DNA of 64,000 nucleotides from Phymatolithon calcareum (Eukaryota; Rhodophyta; Florideophyceae; Hapalidiales), in NCBI GenBank assembly GCA_977006965.1, contig OZ345375.1, positions 434,001 to 498,000 on the forward strand, read 5' to 3'. Under the pieces are notes generated by a model that saw only the letters and a list, made by a program, of their open reading frames with translations, was not told the origin of the DNA and made no database searches. Below, piece by piece: positions 20,890-33,648 of the stretch. Positions within the stretch are counted from its first letter, which is position 1. The number at the start of each line of letters is the position of its first letter. The translations under genes and the position numbers were made by a program.

Positions 20890-23800
20890 AAAGCGCAAGA
20901 ACCGTAATCCAGATCCCGACTACACCGCTCGGGCCATTGCTTACCTATCCCAACGGCGAACATCGCCTACTCCCGCCACCAATTCCCGCGACGCCGCTGT
21001 CGCCACTACTCCTACCAACACTGCGGCTATCCGATCTGCCGCCTCCGCTCCTGTCATGGACGATTCGAATCGCGTCCCTACTCGCCCGTGGCCAACCGAT
21101 GGCGTGACCAAACTATTCGCAGATGCGACTAATCACCGCGACTGGCGCCTTTGCGTCGAGGCAGTTACCCAGGGCCAGCGCGCCGAGAAACTCTTGACTC
21201 GCGCTCCCCTGGACACTGACCAAGTCGAAGTCGCCCAAGCTGCCCTTCTCAAATCTTTTATGATGCTCACTGTCCACTGATCATTTCGTCAAGCTATATC
21301 TCCGATGACCGCGCTGGAGGCGTACGTCCACCTTTGCGTTCTCGCTCCTCAGACATCTATTCACGAGGTAGCCCACTCTGCGAAGGTCAAGAACCTAGAT
21401 TCGTACCCTACACCGGCCTCTTACGTCGCCACCCACCCAGGTCGCCACGACCAACTTCTCTCCGCTGATGCCAGCCATTATCTCGCATCCCCATCCGCAT
21501 ATATCGCAGATCTGCTCGGCGGTCTCCCAAACACACCCAACGCTCACGCTCTAACTGAGCTATACGCCTACCTACCGGATATTCAAAAGAACGATACCAC
21601 CGCTAGCCGTCTCACTGCTGCGATTCTTCGTCTATCAACATCCAGCAAGGGAAATCGGAACACCAGAAACTCCGGCGCGCCTGCAGATCGCCCGCGCTAT
21701 GGTCGCCGCCCCGGAGACCCGACAGTCACCAACTATAGCTGCATGCTGCACAAAACGGACAACCACAAGCAAAATGACGATCGGTGCCGCGCCATGCAAA
21801 CTCGCCGGGGCAGCCTGCCGAAACCTTCTGCCGCTGCAGTGACCATGGACCCAGAGTTTGTACATGCAGTCGCGGGGTCCCTCACCGCCATGATGGAAGC
21901 TAGTAATGACCAAAACAACAATGTAAACAACGATTCTCAGTACATGATCAGCCCCTTACTTGATTCTGCAGCTACGCATCACCTTACAGCGTCAGTAGGA
22001 AAGGTGCGCCATCCGAGGCCACTTCATGTCTCCGTTCAGCTCGCGAACCATGAAAGAGCTACTAATACTGCTGCAGGAAGCTCCCCAATCATGGGATCGC
22101 ATTCTCCACTTCCACTTAGCGGTGCGCTTTGTGTGCCAGGACTATCTCGCGACCTTGTGTCAGCAGAAAGACTGAGCAACGACTTCGATATAACCCTAAA
22201 ACGGGACCGCTTTTACGTCACAGAACCATCGCCTGGTGTGCCTAAAGATGTCGTGGCCACAGGAACCAGGCGAAACAACGTCTTTATGTTTGACGGGCCT
22301 GCAACTCGCTGTCGGAGCGAACGGTTCTCAAAAGAACGCTCAAGTGGTGTGGTCCCCCGCTCTCTACAGCGCCTGCATGACACTTTCGCCCATGCTCATC
22401 CTGATGCTCTGCGACGCCTTATGGTCGAAAAACCCCACTTGAAGAACCTGCTGCTCACGTGCAAGGGAAACTATACGTGCACTCCATGCAACAGCGCCAA
22501 GCTCACTCGAGCACCCCATAGATCTGTCATGCGTGAAAACTGTAGGCCATTGCACAAGCTGAGCTCGGACATTGCAGGGCCCATGAAGCAGACCACGAGA
22601 GGAAACCGATACTTCACAGTACTCGCCGATCAGGCCACCGAGTACCTGATGGCACTCCCGACCCGCACGAAGGGTGCAGCTGGTGAAAGTTTAGTCGAAG
22701 CTGTTCGCCAACTGCAGCTTGCTTGAGGGTACAAAGTACAACGATTACACTCCGATGGAGCAGGAGAGCTATCTGAAGGGACACCCAAGGCATACGCCAA
22801 AGCAGAGGGAATCACTTTAACCAAATCAATTTCAAATACTCCTCAGATGAATGGTCAATCAGAACGAGCAATCCGCACGTTAAAATCGTGCATCCGTACA
22901 CAATTAACATCCTCTGGAATGCCCAATTCTATGTGGGACTACGCGTTGGGAGACTGTGTCGCCAAACTGAACGCAATTCCTAGGCGTGGCTCCGCCTGCT
23001 CACCCCACCATAAACTTTTCGGCTCACCTCCTCGCTTCCCTCTGCGGGCCCCTTTTGGTGCAAAAGGTTTTGTGCCAAACAAAGCCTGCAAGCCGGGCAG
23101 TCTTTCGATGCGCGGCATAAAATGTCGCTACCTTGCACCGCTTTCAGACGCGGTAGTCGCCGTTCGGGACGAAAAGTCACGAAAAATCATTGAGGCCCGC
23201 GGTGCTGATTTTGTACCGATCAAGCCATGCGAACCCAATCAACCACCGTCTGAATCGCTGGCACCACCATCACTCGAAGGTCACGATAGACTGCCATCCG
23301 CAACATTGACTTCTCCCACTGATTTGCGATCCAACTCAAGAATGAGACCACGAAAGCCGCAGCCGTCCACAATCATATCGGGCAGTCATCGCGTGCTTCG
23401 CAAACGCGCGACGCTGCGCAAACCAGCTCGGTTCCATGACGGTGACCTGGATGAAATCGGAGGTGCGCCGGCTGCATCTGCCGTTGCGGTGGAGCTCGAC
23501 TCACCAACTACACCACCGCCCAATCCTCGCTCACTTCGCGAAACGCGCAAGGGTCGTCATGCCCAATTTCACTTGTATTTGAAAAAGGATCACGACCTCT
23601 TTATCGATACAAATTTAGCGTTGGGTGCTTGGGAATTGGTTGACCCAGAGCCGACAGACAAACCCGTCCCGCATCTTTGGGCATACCAATACAAAACAGC
23701 GCCTGGAGGGGCGCTGCAGGCTGTGTCAGCACACTGCACAGTTCGGGGCGCCGTAATGCGTCCTGGTACGCATTTTGATCCGCTGCGTACAGTCGCCCAA

Positions 23801-25117
23801 TCGCCCTCGCACACTGCACGTCGCCTCTTGTATGCCAGAGCAGCTCTCACAGGGGAATATATACGGTCAGCTGGCGTTCCGAACGCCTACCCACCAGCTC
23901 CGTCGGACCCTTCGTATCGTGTAACAATGCAGCAACCCCGTCGTGCTGATGGAACTCTCACGTTCCCCGGAAAACTGATACGCGTGTCGCGCGCGCAGAT
24001 GGGCGGTCCTGACGGGGGATACCTCTGGGAGCGCCATAGGAACGCTTGCCTGCGCAGCTGGGTATGGCAACAGTTGAAAGCCGAACCGAGCTGCTTCCTT
24101 TACGTGGACAAAACGTCAGGAGAATACGCGCGACTGCTGGCCGACACAGATGACTTTGTATTGACCTCGCCCTCCGCGGCACTCCTCGAGCAGCTCCTGG
24201 GGAAAATTTGAAACGAGTGGGACGTCAAGGAGCAAAGACCGGTACAACAACATATGGGAATAGCAATAACCCGAACAAGAGAAGGAATACGTCTCAGCAT
24301 AGGCAAGCATGTGGAGCAACTGCTAGACGATTTTGGCCTTCAGCAGGCCAACACGGTCAAAACACCTCATGATCCTCGCGCCAACCTCACTGCACGTAAG
24401 GAGCACGAATCGGCTATTTCGGAGGAGGATAAGGCACGCTAAAAGCGCGGCGTTGGTCTTGTGTGTTTCATTGTCGACACAGTGGTCTATGAAGCCGCCT
24501 ATATTGCTTCTCAACTCGCTCGAGCCGCGCACGACCCTGCCGCGCGCCTCTTAGCCGTGTTAAAACTTCTTGCACTGTACTTGTCTGCTAATCGGATCGC
24601 AAATCTCTTCTACAAGCTCAGCGGTGACCACGAGCTCAAGGCGTATGCTGACAGCGACTATGCGGCATGTCCCGACACACGCCGATCCCGCACGGGCATC
24701 GCCATTTCGTACGCTGGTGATCTAATATTTTGGAAGAGTGTACTTCAAAAATCAGTGACACTTTCTACCGGAGAAGCTGAGTATATGGCCGCATCTGAAG
24801 CTGCCCGTGTCATTGTGTGGCTGCAGCAGCTCGCAGAAGAATGGCGAATACCCATGCCGAACACAACTCGTCTTCTTGTCGATAACACAGCTGCAATCGC
24901 AATGTCTGTTGCGAACGGGACAACTACGAGGTCGAAGCACATTGACACGCGCGCAAATTACATCCAAGAGCAAGTACAGCTCAATAAGATCGCACATGAG
25001 CACACACCGAGCACACAGCAAGTCGCAGGCATGTTTACGAAACCGCTACCGCCTACCAAGTTTCATCGTAACATTGAGCTCATACGCAGCGACGTGCAAG
25101 AAGCTGCGCAGGGCTGA
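20890..25117 (+). pseudogene. Copia gag-pol, one frame with four in-frame stops
   Basis: All domains lie in one reading frame broken only by stops at 21278, 22724, 24209 and 24440. The order is a gag-like region (to ~21900), a protease-like DSAATHHLT motif (~21963) and the gag-pre-integrase zinc motif (HDTFAHAH..CTPC, ~22380-22490). Integrase follows with its acidic triad in SSDIAGPMK, HSDGAGE and NGQSERA. A shortened reverse transcriptase retains a degenerate LADTDDFVL in place of the Y-V-D-D box. RNase H ends the frame (ADSDYAACP, LSTGEAEYMA, DNTAAIA). The pol order integrase before reverse transcriptase defines Ty1/copia. Comparison with the family suggests that at least two stops replaced tryptophan codons. 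The element is no longer autonomous. Confidence 0.9.
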
Positions 25118-25396
25118 TAGCTTCGCGTTTCTTCCAGCTCTTCGCCCCTGCTGCACATTTCGCATCGACAGCTTCGCCACTCACACACGTGGTGGACTAC
25201 TCCACGTGTACCTCGCGTGCCTGCACCACACTGCACCCTCACCAGACAAGCCAGGCACGAGACTAGTGACTGGCGCATGCCGTCTGCATGCCGCACTATG
25301 TATGCTTGTGTGTGTCTTCTGGCACGCAGGCCAATAGAAAACCATAAGTAGACTAGCTAGCCCCTCATGAGAAAAGGTAGAGGTTAGAAGCCAACA
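25115..25396 (+). repeat. 3' LTR of the copia element (282 bp)
   Basis: Same ends as the 5' LTR (TGATAGCTTCGC ... GCCAACA) with an additional ~50 bp near its start. The short G-rich run just upstream (GCGCAGGGC) is a weak polypurine tract. Confidence 0.9.
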
Positions 25397-25545
25397 AACA
25401 CGCGTGATGCTGCCCTCGTGCTGCTTGGCACACGTTCTCAACATCTATAAGTCTCGGAACCAGTTTTCGTTCCAGGGGTCGAACGACACCCGATGCTGCG
25501 CCAAGCAGCTAGAAACGTACAAAAGTGCAGGAACCATGTGGCTAC

Positions 25546-25831
25546 TGTAGAGGCGGCTAAGCCGTTCCTTCACAAAAGCAAGTCCTGCTTACAGGCCTGC
25601 GACTGGATTACGGCCCTTCGGTTGAGAATCCTATCGCCCATACCAGCATTCACCGCTAGGCATACGTGAGGACAATATGATAGACATAGATTAGTTTGTA
25701 CAGTACTTTAATCGCAACCATGATTAAAGCGAAGAGCTAAGAGACCTCAAGGAGAGAGCTCTTCAACCCTTTCCATTTCTTTTCTCACTCCGTTGTCATC
25801 TTGCCCTTTCGTGACATCTCTAGTTGTTACA
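25546..25831 (+). repeat. 5' LTR of gypsy element 1
   Basis: 286 bp, starts TGTAGAGGCGGCTAAGCC and ends GTTGTTACA. It matches 31158-31443 (plus one base at 33846) almost completely. Confidence 0.92.
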
Positions 25832-28800
25832 GATATGTCTCTGACCTACAGGGGAGGTTCCAGGTGCTCATGATAGGACTGGAGGACGACAAGGAGAAAG
25901 ATTTACGGAACGTTACGGTTTGGAGGAGAGATCGAAACTTTCAAGAAGACGACAAAGAACAGGACGTGTTCCACACTCTGTCATCAAGACCTACGATGGA
26001 CAATTCCGGTGATGGCAAAGCAGAAGACGTCGGCGGCCTCACCTATACTGGTAGCTCTTGTCAGCCTCTTGTAAGTCAGATATTGGAGATTTCGTTTCGG
26101 TCAACGCTGGGATCAATTTCAGCGCAGACGAATGCAACTGCGAATCGGAAGGCATCGATACTAAATGCAATTCAATACCCCAAAATCGAATCCTTACACC
26201 CCAAAGTGGCGATAGAATTCCTGAAAAAAAGGGAAGACTACGAGAATCGAATTCATTCTTTTCAAGACAGAAGTTCAGCGGCTTGGCACATGGCTAGCTG
26301 GCAGGTGTTTGTCCGGAAGTCGTTGCTGAAAAGTTTATTCATTTTGAGAAAATTCTCGTTTGTAATACAAATCGGAGAAGGTGCCAGGAACCAACCGGGA
26401 TGCAGCCATGAACAAACTCAAAACTGATATGAGCATCGTCCATCCGGCAGCCCGTATGGTCATGGTACTTGCAAAATTTAATCAGCTACTGTCAGCGATG
26501 GGTATGAAATCTTACTTGAAAGATAACCCCAAGAGCTCGATTGAGTGCAGCACGGGCGCACTCTATCCACTCCAGTTTTGAGCCAAAGTGGACCAGGACA
26601 TTGAAAAGAATGACTCACTATCGAAACATTTTCTCGACTTTGTCAACCATATCCAAGTCAAAGCAGCACAGGTCGATGCGGTTGCTGCATGTGATAAGGC
26701 ACTAGCAGAAGAACGAAGAACTCCGAAACTAAATTCGAACCCAAGGAGCCAGAGTAGTAAGAGCAAAGAGAACACCCAACGCAATGGCCAAGGTAAGAAG
26801 AAGGATCCTCTTTGCTTTTACGAGATGTATATGCCTAAGAAGAAGCGTCACTAGCTCAAAGAATGTGAGGGTTTCCCAGAGAGTTTAAGCCAGATGTTCT
26901 TAAAAAGTGGAAGAAATCTCAACGGAGAAAAAAGGCTGGGGAAAAAGGGATGGAAACGTGAAAAAGGTGCTTCTTGACAAGCGCTCAATCCGAAATATCA
27001 TCTCGGACTCACCGTCGGTACTCCCAATGAACAAATATATTGAACTCGATGAACGGAAAGACGACACCAGATTCGTCTCTATTCTCGCTATCAAAGTTAA
27101 AGTCATCATTTGCGGTGATCGTGGGTCGATAATTAACCTATCACCGGCCGAAGCTTTCGCAAAACTAATCGAAACCCACGCGGAAATCAAGGTTACCAAG
27201 TTACACGAGCCTCTATAATTTAATGGGGCAGTGTTGAATGATGAAAAAGGAAAAAGAGCAAAGTCGATTACGATCACAAGGTCACTATCGACAATGTTTG
27301 CATTGATTTCCGCCACGGCACTTGGCTCTCACTACGCAATGCAGTGTGGATGGTCCCCACTCAACCATGCACAGAAGCACTCCTAGGCAGACCAGCACTT
27401 AAAGCTTTGAGTTTAAATACCGCAGACCTCATGCGAGCAGCAGCAAACAATTATGATGGAGAAGTTGATTTCCGAGAGTTGCTGCCGGACACCAATTACG
27501 AAGGCAGAACAGTGGCAAAAGTAATGAGCGATCGCATATTCACGATAATCGTGGAGTTGAGGAAGGTGATCTCAACATCCGTTCTCTCGAAATTGGAATC
27601 GATGACCCAAGTGAGAAAGCGAAACACCTTCTCAGTCGCATCCAAGAGGCTAAAGACAACGGCTTAAGAGAAGCCGGTGCGAAACGTCTTGGAAAGATGC
27701 TGCAAGAGTACGATGATATTCTCCGTATACATTTGGGTAATGATCCACCCGCAGATGTCACACCCATGCAAGTAGAGCTAAAGCCGGACGCCAAGCCTGT
27801 AGTGGCGAAGGCACGCAGATACAGCCCAGCGCACAGACTTTTCATCGAAACCAACGTACAACATCACGTCATGTTCTGGTTCTTGAAGCCCAAAAAGAAG
27901 CCAAAATGGACATTTGCGCCGATACTTGTGGAAAAAGATGACCCGGTACCATTCCGCATGACATTTGATCTTCGACAGGTCAACTCCGAGACAATACTTG
28001 TGTCTTGGCCAGTGCCAAATATCCACGACGAGATGATGGACCTCAAGGGCAGCCGCTGTTTCGCAAAGACTGACTGCGGCAGTGGCTACTGGCAATTTCC
28101 ACTCGCGCAAGAAAGCCGAAATGCGCACTTTATAATCACGCATTTCGGCACTTTCGTGCCAACTCGGGTTAGACAAGGAGGAAAGAACGGGGCCATCTAC
28201 TTCCAGAAAACTGTAGAGCCACAGTTCGTCGACATCCGAGATAGGCTGAAAGCATGGACGAAGACGGAATGCCATTCGATCCAAGAAGCGCCGTAGGACA
28301 TACTAATTAACCTTCCCAGTCACGACCGCAGAGCTGTCGCAGTTCTTAAATTGCTTGCAGTGGATGGCACAGAGCATCCCTAAGTTTTCGGAAACCATTC
28401 AACGGCTGGGAGATCTTGTCGAAAAAGCCTACAAGTCTTCAGGGAAGAGAACGACGAAAAGCATTAAGAGCATGCTCTGGTCAAAACTTGGCTGACATGA
28501 AATGAATGATGACGCATTCGGCAAGCTGAAGAGAGCGTTGACGGATACAATCAAATTGACTTACTCCGACCACAAAAATCTATTTGGATCCACACAGAAG
28601 CGTCTGATTGGTTTTAGGCAAGTGTTGTTACACAGTGCGAACCCGGGGAGCTGAAGAAATCCAACTGGGATCAAGAACAGGAACCACTGGCCTTTCTTGG
28701 CTCAAATTTTGTTAATGCACAAATTCGTTAGTCAACCTAAGAAAAGGAGGCCTTTTCGAAACGTTCCGAAAAATGGACTATACCCTCATGGTGGGGAGCG

Positions 28801-30513
28801 ATGTGCGCATCTATACGGACCACCGAAATTTGCTGTTCGCATTCAACCCTCGAGCACTGAATCCATCTGTATTGCAGCATGGTATATTCAAAGTTCAAAG
28901 ATGGGCACTTTATTAGTCCCAATACCAATACAACATCTAACATGTATCAGGCGAGGCGAACGACTTCGTTGAGATACTAACGCGATGGTGCAAAGGGTTT
29001 CGATTACACAGTAAGGTGTGTCGATTCTCCCTCGCCCGATACGACATTTTCCCTGGCACACCTAATGCAGACTTTATCTGGCCTGAGCACTTTGTGAACT
29101 CGTCACGCTGAAACGTAAGAACGTCGAAGAAGCGCCTGAAAACGCTCTTCGTAAAGACGATATTCTTTATTAACGATGCCCTCTGGATTCCTGGCCACAA
29201 AAATGTTGTTATTGCTCATCGTAATTGCGCACACGATCGCGGTTGGTCACCGAGTCTACGATTGACATTTGGAATCCTGAAATCAAAGTTTTGGTGGCGC
29301 AGCACGGCAACTGATACCACGATGTTCATTCAAGCATGCATATATTGCATTTAATCGCGAAGTGGGGAACGAATCCCTCGACCATACCTTAACACCCCCC
29401 ACGCTACCAAACCCAACGAGCTGGTGAGCTTCGACTATCTCTACATGGGTCCTGGCTCAAGCAATCTCAAATACGTTCTCACCATCAGAGATGATTTGTC
29501 TTCGTACCTTTGGTTATGCCCAGTAGGCGCAGCCAATGCAGAGAATGTATCACGCGAGCTATCGAGGTGGATAAACGTGTTCAACATCACGTATATGTGG
29601 GGAAGCGATTAAGGTACCCACTTTGAGAACCAGGTACTGGAATACCTGTCCAAACAGTTCCAGATTCGGAACCATTTTGTCACAGCTTACTCGCCATGGA
29701 CAAATGGAACTGTCGAGCGCTGCATGTGCGAGGTATTGCGCGACGTTAAAGTTCTACTAAGCGAATTTTAAGCTGTGCCCACAAGACTGGCCAGACGTCC
29801 TACCGATTGTGCAGCGCTTTCTAAATAAGTCGGCACTCCAGCGCCTTGGCGAGAACATCGATGGACATCCGCGTTGCCCACTCGAAGTCATGACGGGAAT
29901 TCAGTCGAAGCGTGAGCATTTGAGAACCGAGCCGGTGGCCACGGCGACTTCTGACAAAACTATTGAGCACGCAAACGTAATTAAACTCATGAACATCGAA
30001 GAGCTTCAAGCGTCCATGGAACTCATGCACAAAGAAGTTTCGGATAAAGTGGATAACTCCCGTCGATACCAAATTGCTTCCCAAAACCACCAGACCAAAA
30101 TTGTAGAGCTTACCTTCGAGATCGGGGACTACGTTCTTGTCCACAAACCGAAAGCGGGCATTCCAAAGCTGGCATTCAGATGGATTGGCCTCCGTGTTAT
30201 CTCTGAAGCTGTGAACGATATTGTTTTCAATGTGAAGGATCTTATCCCTGAGAAGAAGGAGCAAGTGCATTCCACCCCAATGACAATGTATAGGCATGAT
30301 TTGATCGGAAAGAAAGATCCGATAAGCTGGTGAAACACTAAATGCCCACCAGCACACGCTACGAGACAATCAACGAAATTGTTGACCTGAAAGAATTTGA
30401 TAAGAATTAATGGGTAAGATTGAAATGGCTGGGCCTACCAGACGAGAAGGATTTCATCTGGCAGGAGTTCAGTATCATTGACGAGGACGTCCTAGAAATG
30501 TTCCAACAGTTCC
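25832..30513 (+). pseudogene. Gag-pol remains of gypsy element 1
   Basis: Multiple frameshifts and stops, but the order is clear. A gag part (25900-26850) ends in a zinc-finger-like CFYEMYMPKKKRH stretch. A protease-like part (~27000-27400) follows. Reverse transcriptase fragments include MTFDLRQVNSETI and CFAKTDCGSGYWQFPL (27697-28296); the YxDD box region is not readable. RNase H scraps lie to ~28900. The integrase core has TVERC near 29715. The integrase C-terminal region and chromodomain-like segment (29809-30513) include GDYVLVHKPKAG and WVRLKWLGLPDEKDFIWQEF. The chromodomain is cut by the SINE-like element and resumes in frame at 31073. A chromodomain suggests a chromovirus-type element. 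Confidence 0.8.
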
Positions 30514-30514
30514 T

Positions 30515-31058
30515 AGACACGGGAAGTCGCTAAACTCGCCCATGGCGTAATCGGCGCAGAAACGACTCGGGACGTCGCAAACTCCCCTGCGAAGATCGGC
30601 GGGCAGGCCGAGCGAAACTAAGTCCCAAAGAGATGCACGGCAAGGACGACCCAGGATGTCGCTAAACTCGCCTAAGGCGCTCCGGCGCAGACAAGACTGG
30701 GGACGTCAGTAACCCCCCCCCGCGTGGATCGCCGCGCGGCACGACAGACCCGGGAAGTCGCTAAACTCGCCCATGGCGCCTCGGCGCAGAAACGACTCGG
30801 GACGTCGCAAACTCCCATGTGCGTACCGTCGCTCGTCAAGAGACGGTTTACTCTGCGTGGCAATAGAAGCGATATGATTTTCCCCCTCGAGATCTGTTCT
30901 GTGAGACCAGAGGTAGGTTTTGGAGTTTTGCTGACTATGTCACTTTTAGCGAAATGGAGCTTTTGGGTTCCGATTGAGTCCTAGTGTCTCGCCAGAAGTG
31001 CTGCCCCAAGCCTCAGCAGATGCATTGGTAACACTATAATAAAAATTTCCTCTTCTTC
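30515..31058 (+). mobile_element. SINE-like retroposon, copy 3, inside the gypsy chromodomain
   Basis: A 14-bp duplication TTCCAACAGTTCCT flanks it (30501-30514 and 31059-31072). It is 544 bp, nearly collinear with the copy at 14196, with the GC-rich three-module head, the conserved body and the (CTT)n tail. Removing it with one duplication rejoins the gypsy frame (EMFQQFL then NSSSKK), so it landed after the gypsy element inserted. Confidence 0.93.
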
Positions 31059-31157
31059 TTCCAACAGTTCCTGAACTCTTCAAGCAAGAAGACTTTGGTA
31101 AAGAAAGCCAGAGCCTTCCTATCTTCAATGACGTCCGAGTCGTCATCATCAGGGCAG

Positions 31158-31443
31158 TGTAGAGGCGGCTAAGCCGCCCCTTCACAAAAGCAAGTCCTGC
31201 TTACAGGCCTGCGACTGGATCACGGCCCTTCGGTTGAGAATCCTATCGCCCATACCAGCACTCACCGCTAGGCATACGTGAGGACAATATGATAGACATA
31301 GATTAGTTTGTACAGTACTTTAATCGCAACAATGACTGAAGCGAAGAGCTAAGAGACCTCAAGGAGAGAGCTCTTCAACCCTTCCATTTCTTTTCTCACT
31401 CTGTTGTCATTTTGCCCTTTCGTGACACCTCTGGTTGTTACTG
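31158..31443 (+). repeat. 3' LTR of gypsy element 1 (interrupted one base before its end)
   Basis: Matches the 5' LTR up to GGTTGTTAC. The nested element at 31444-33840 then intervenes, and GTTACA at 33841-33846 supplies the duplicated target and the final A. Confidence 0.88.
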
Positions 31444-32399
31444 TAGTGCCACAGCAGTGCTGAGCGGCCTTCGTGGTCACGTTTGCAGTGCAGATGCGAT
31501 GCCCCGTTGTGATGGGAAAACCCACAACACCAAAACATCACAGCAAACACTGAGGCGGTAGCTTGGCAGAGCTTGGTAGTTCGCAGCGGATGTAGGCACG
31601 AATGCGTTCACATCCGCTGGGAGATGCCGAATGGGGGCTGTCAGCCTCTCGGCTTAGTGAAGATCTTGGTCGCGCTCACGAGCGCGTGAGTATGAGTAAA
31701 CGGTTTCGGGCGGTCAACTTCGGGCACTCGCCGGGAACACGACACACACAGCTTCCAGGGGCTTGGACTTCGCGCGCTCGTCCTTGACGGAGGGCGTCAG
31801 CGGGCGCGAGCTCGCGCTTGGAGACGGGATGCTCGCTCTTGCGGCGCACGGTGGACGCCCGGAAAAGCAAAAACAGGAAACGAATGCAAAGGTTCAGCAC
31901 AACAGGGATCTTGCTTGGGTTCTGCTACAAATGCAGCGAAACGAAAGAAGGGCGATCGTGATGATCAACCACAGTGGTTTGCACAACTCAACTTCCACGC
32001 GCGATGACCGAGCAGGAGGTTTAGGTTTGGAGTGGATCGCGGCAACGGTCCTGCGGGGTGGTCGCAGTTGAAGGCGACGTCACCAAACAGCAAGACTTGC
32101 ACACCGAAGTTCTCCGACGGTTTACTTTGGCGGATCTAGATTCTACACTCCCCGAAATTAATATAGCGCCACTTGGCATGAGTTCTCTCTTGTAGCCATG
32201 GTGACTCCTGGCGCCACTATTTTTGTCGCACTGCATGTATAACCTTCTTTTTCAACGCAATGACTAACCTATTTTAGTGAACCCCCATGGAGTCAAACAG
32301 GAAACCAAGTTTGCTTGAATAGCACATTTTTTACGTCCGCAGTAAGTTAGAGCCACCTTTATCTTTCTCTGCCTATTGCACCAAAAAACAACGCTCAGT

Positions 32400-33381
32400 A
32401 GCCAGTAGACCCACCGCGCTTCTCGATAACCTTCATGCACCGGTCCGGCATCGATTCAATCAACTTCTGCAGCGGTTCCAGTCCAATACGATCCCAGGAT
32501 GCTTGAATCGCTTCGATCGTACTCAAACTGACGGCAATCCTTGTAAACATCACGCGCAACGATGCCCCACAGGTTCTCTATTTGGTTCAGATCGAGACTA
32601 CGCGATGGCCAATCCATAAGGCTGATCCCTGCTTCAAAGAAGTACTAATCTGTGTACCTCGCTGTGTGCGCCGGCGCGTTATCCTGCTGGAAACTCCAGT
32701 CCCCACTGTAGCGCAATTCCACAAACGGTTCCAGATGATTCTGAAGCAGCTGCACGTACCTTTGCGCATTCATTGTGTTGGGTACGACTACCAATTCGGC
32801 CTTTCTGGGCCACGAAAAACAACCCCAGACCATAGCCCCTCCCCCGCCTTACTGCCGACGGGAAAAGTATACTTCAGGGACCCTTTTGTCGGCCCAATAG
32901 TACCCAAAACCGTCTGGACCATCCAAACAGAATCGCTTCTCATCAGAAAAGATTGTCCTGGTCCACTGCGAGCGGGAAAGCGAAGACGAAGGCGGGCCCA
33001 CTCGTCACGCTGATCCTTGTGCCAAGGGGTAAGGCTTGGAGCCCGTTTCATGCGCCTAAACTCTAAGTTCTTAGTATCTTTAAGTACTTGTTGCACGCGA
33101 CGCACTCCGACGGGTAAATCGTACATGTCTCGGAGCTGCCGAGCCGTAATTCTTGAAGCACAAGCCTTCCGAATGATTGCCCGAGTATCCTGATCAGACA
33201 GCTTTCGGGGTCTCCCCGCCTTTTTCCGTCGAGATTGGCCAGGGAGCTTGTTCAAAACGTCCGAGACGGCTTTTCGGGACCGTTTCACTTGCAACGCAAT
33301 GGCCCTCTTGCTCAAGCCTTTGGAGTCGAGCGCCCGGATCACCGCCTCCTCCTCCTTCGTCAGAGACAGTCGGCGACCCAT
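32400..33381 (-). pseudogene. Tc1/mariner transposase, frameshifted
   Basis: Read on the minus strand from the ATG at 33381. The order is a helix-turn-helix DNA-binding domain (MGRRLSLTKEEEAVIRALDS, then a second HTH with KAGRPRKLSDQDTRAI) and a DDE catalytic domain. The catalytic pieces lie in three frames: IFSDEKRFCLDG (first Asp, ~32950), QQDNAPAHTA (second Asp, ~32660) and LDLNQIENLWG (final Glu, ~32585). There are two frameshifts and at least one in-frame stop (~32860), so it is dead. The spacing of the last two residues fits the DD34E class. I could not define the terminal inverted repeats or TA duplications. Confidence 0.87.
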
Positions 33382-33625
33382 GGTTGGGGGCTGAGTGACT
33401 CGAACAGCGTACGTGGGTACGTCGACATGGATATAAATAAGGCCACAGGGCGCCGAGCGCGCCATGAATCCCATATACTTCCGCTTGGCGGATGCATGAA
33501 GTTTTCCGGGGCCAAATTGCTGCGCGGGAAAAAATGGGGCTATCATACATTTTGGCGTACACTGCGAGTTAACAAAAACCTAGCGAGCCATATTTGGGCT
33601 AGTACGTAGAGCAATGAGTAGACGA

Positions 33626-33648
33626 TTAAAGGACCACCGGTCCTTTAA
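33626..33648. repeat. Small perfect palindrome
   Basis: Arms TTAAAGGACC and GGTCCTTTAA separated by ACC. It lies right of the Tc1/mariner pseudogene and could mark one of its ends, but this is unproven. Confidence 0.55.

Larger units (their letters stand above)
20614..25396 (+). mobile_element. Ty1/copia LTR retrotransposon with 5-bp target duplication
   Basis: A complete element of 4783 bp bounded by AACAC duplications (20609-20613 and 25397-25401). It has two LTRs, a primer site directly after the 5' LTR and one long plus frame for gag and pol. The paralogous MULE at 57824-58847 has the uninterrupted sequence ACTACAGCACGCGT at the matching point (near 58275), which proves the insertion. 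By eye the LTRs differ at roughly seven positions plus one ~50-bp indel, so it is neither brand new nor very old. Confidence 0.95.

Noticed and set aside
32270-33620. Terminal inverted repeats of the Tc1/mariner copy
   Set aside because: Candidate ends share only a short CGCAGT core; no pair with TA duplications could be supported by eye.
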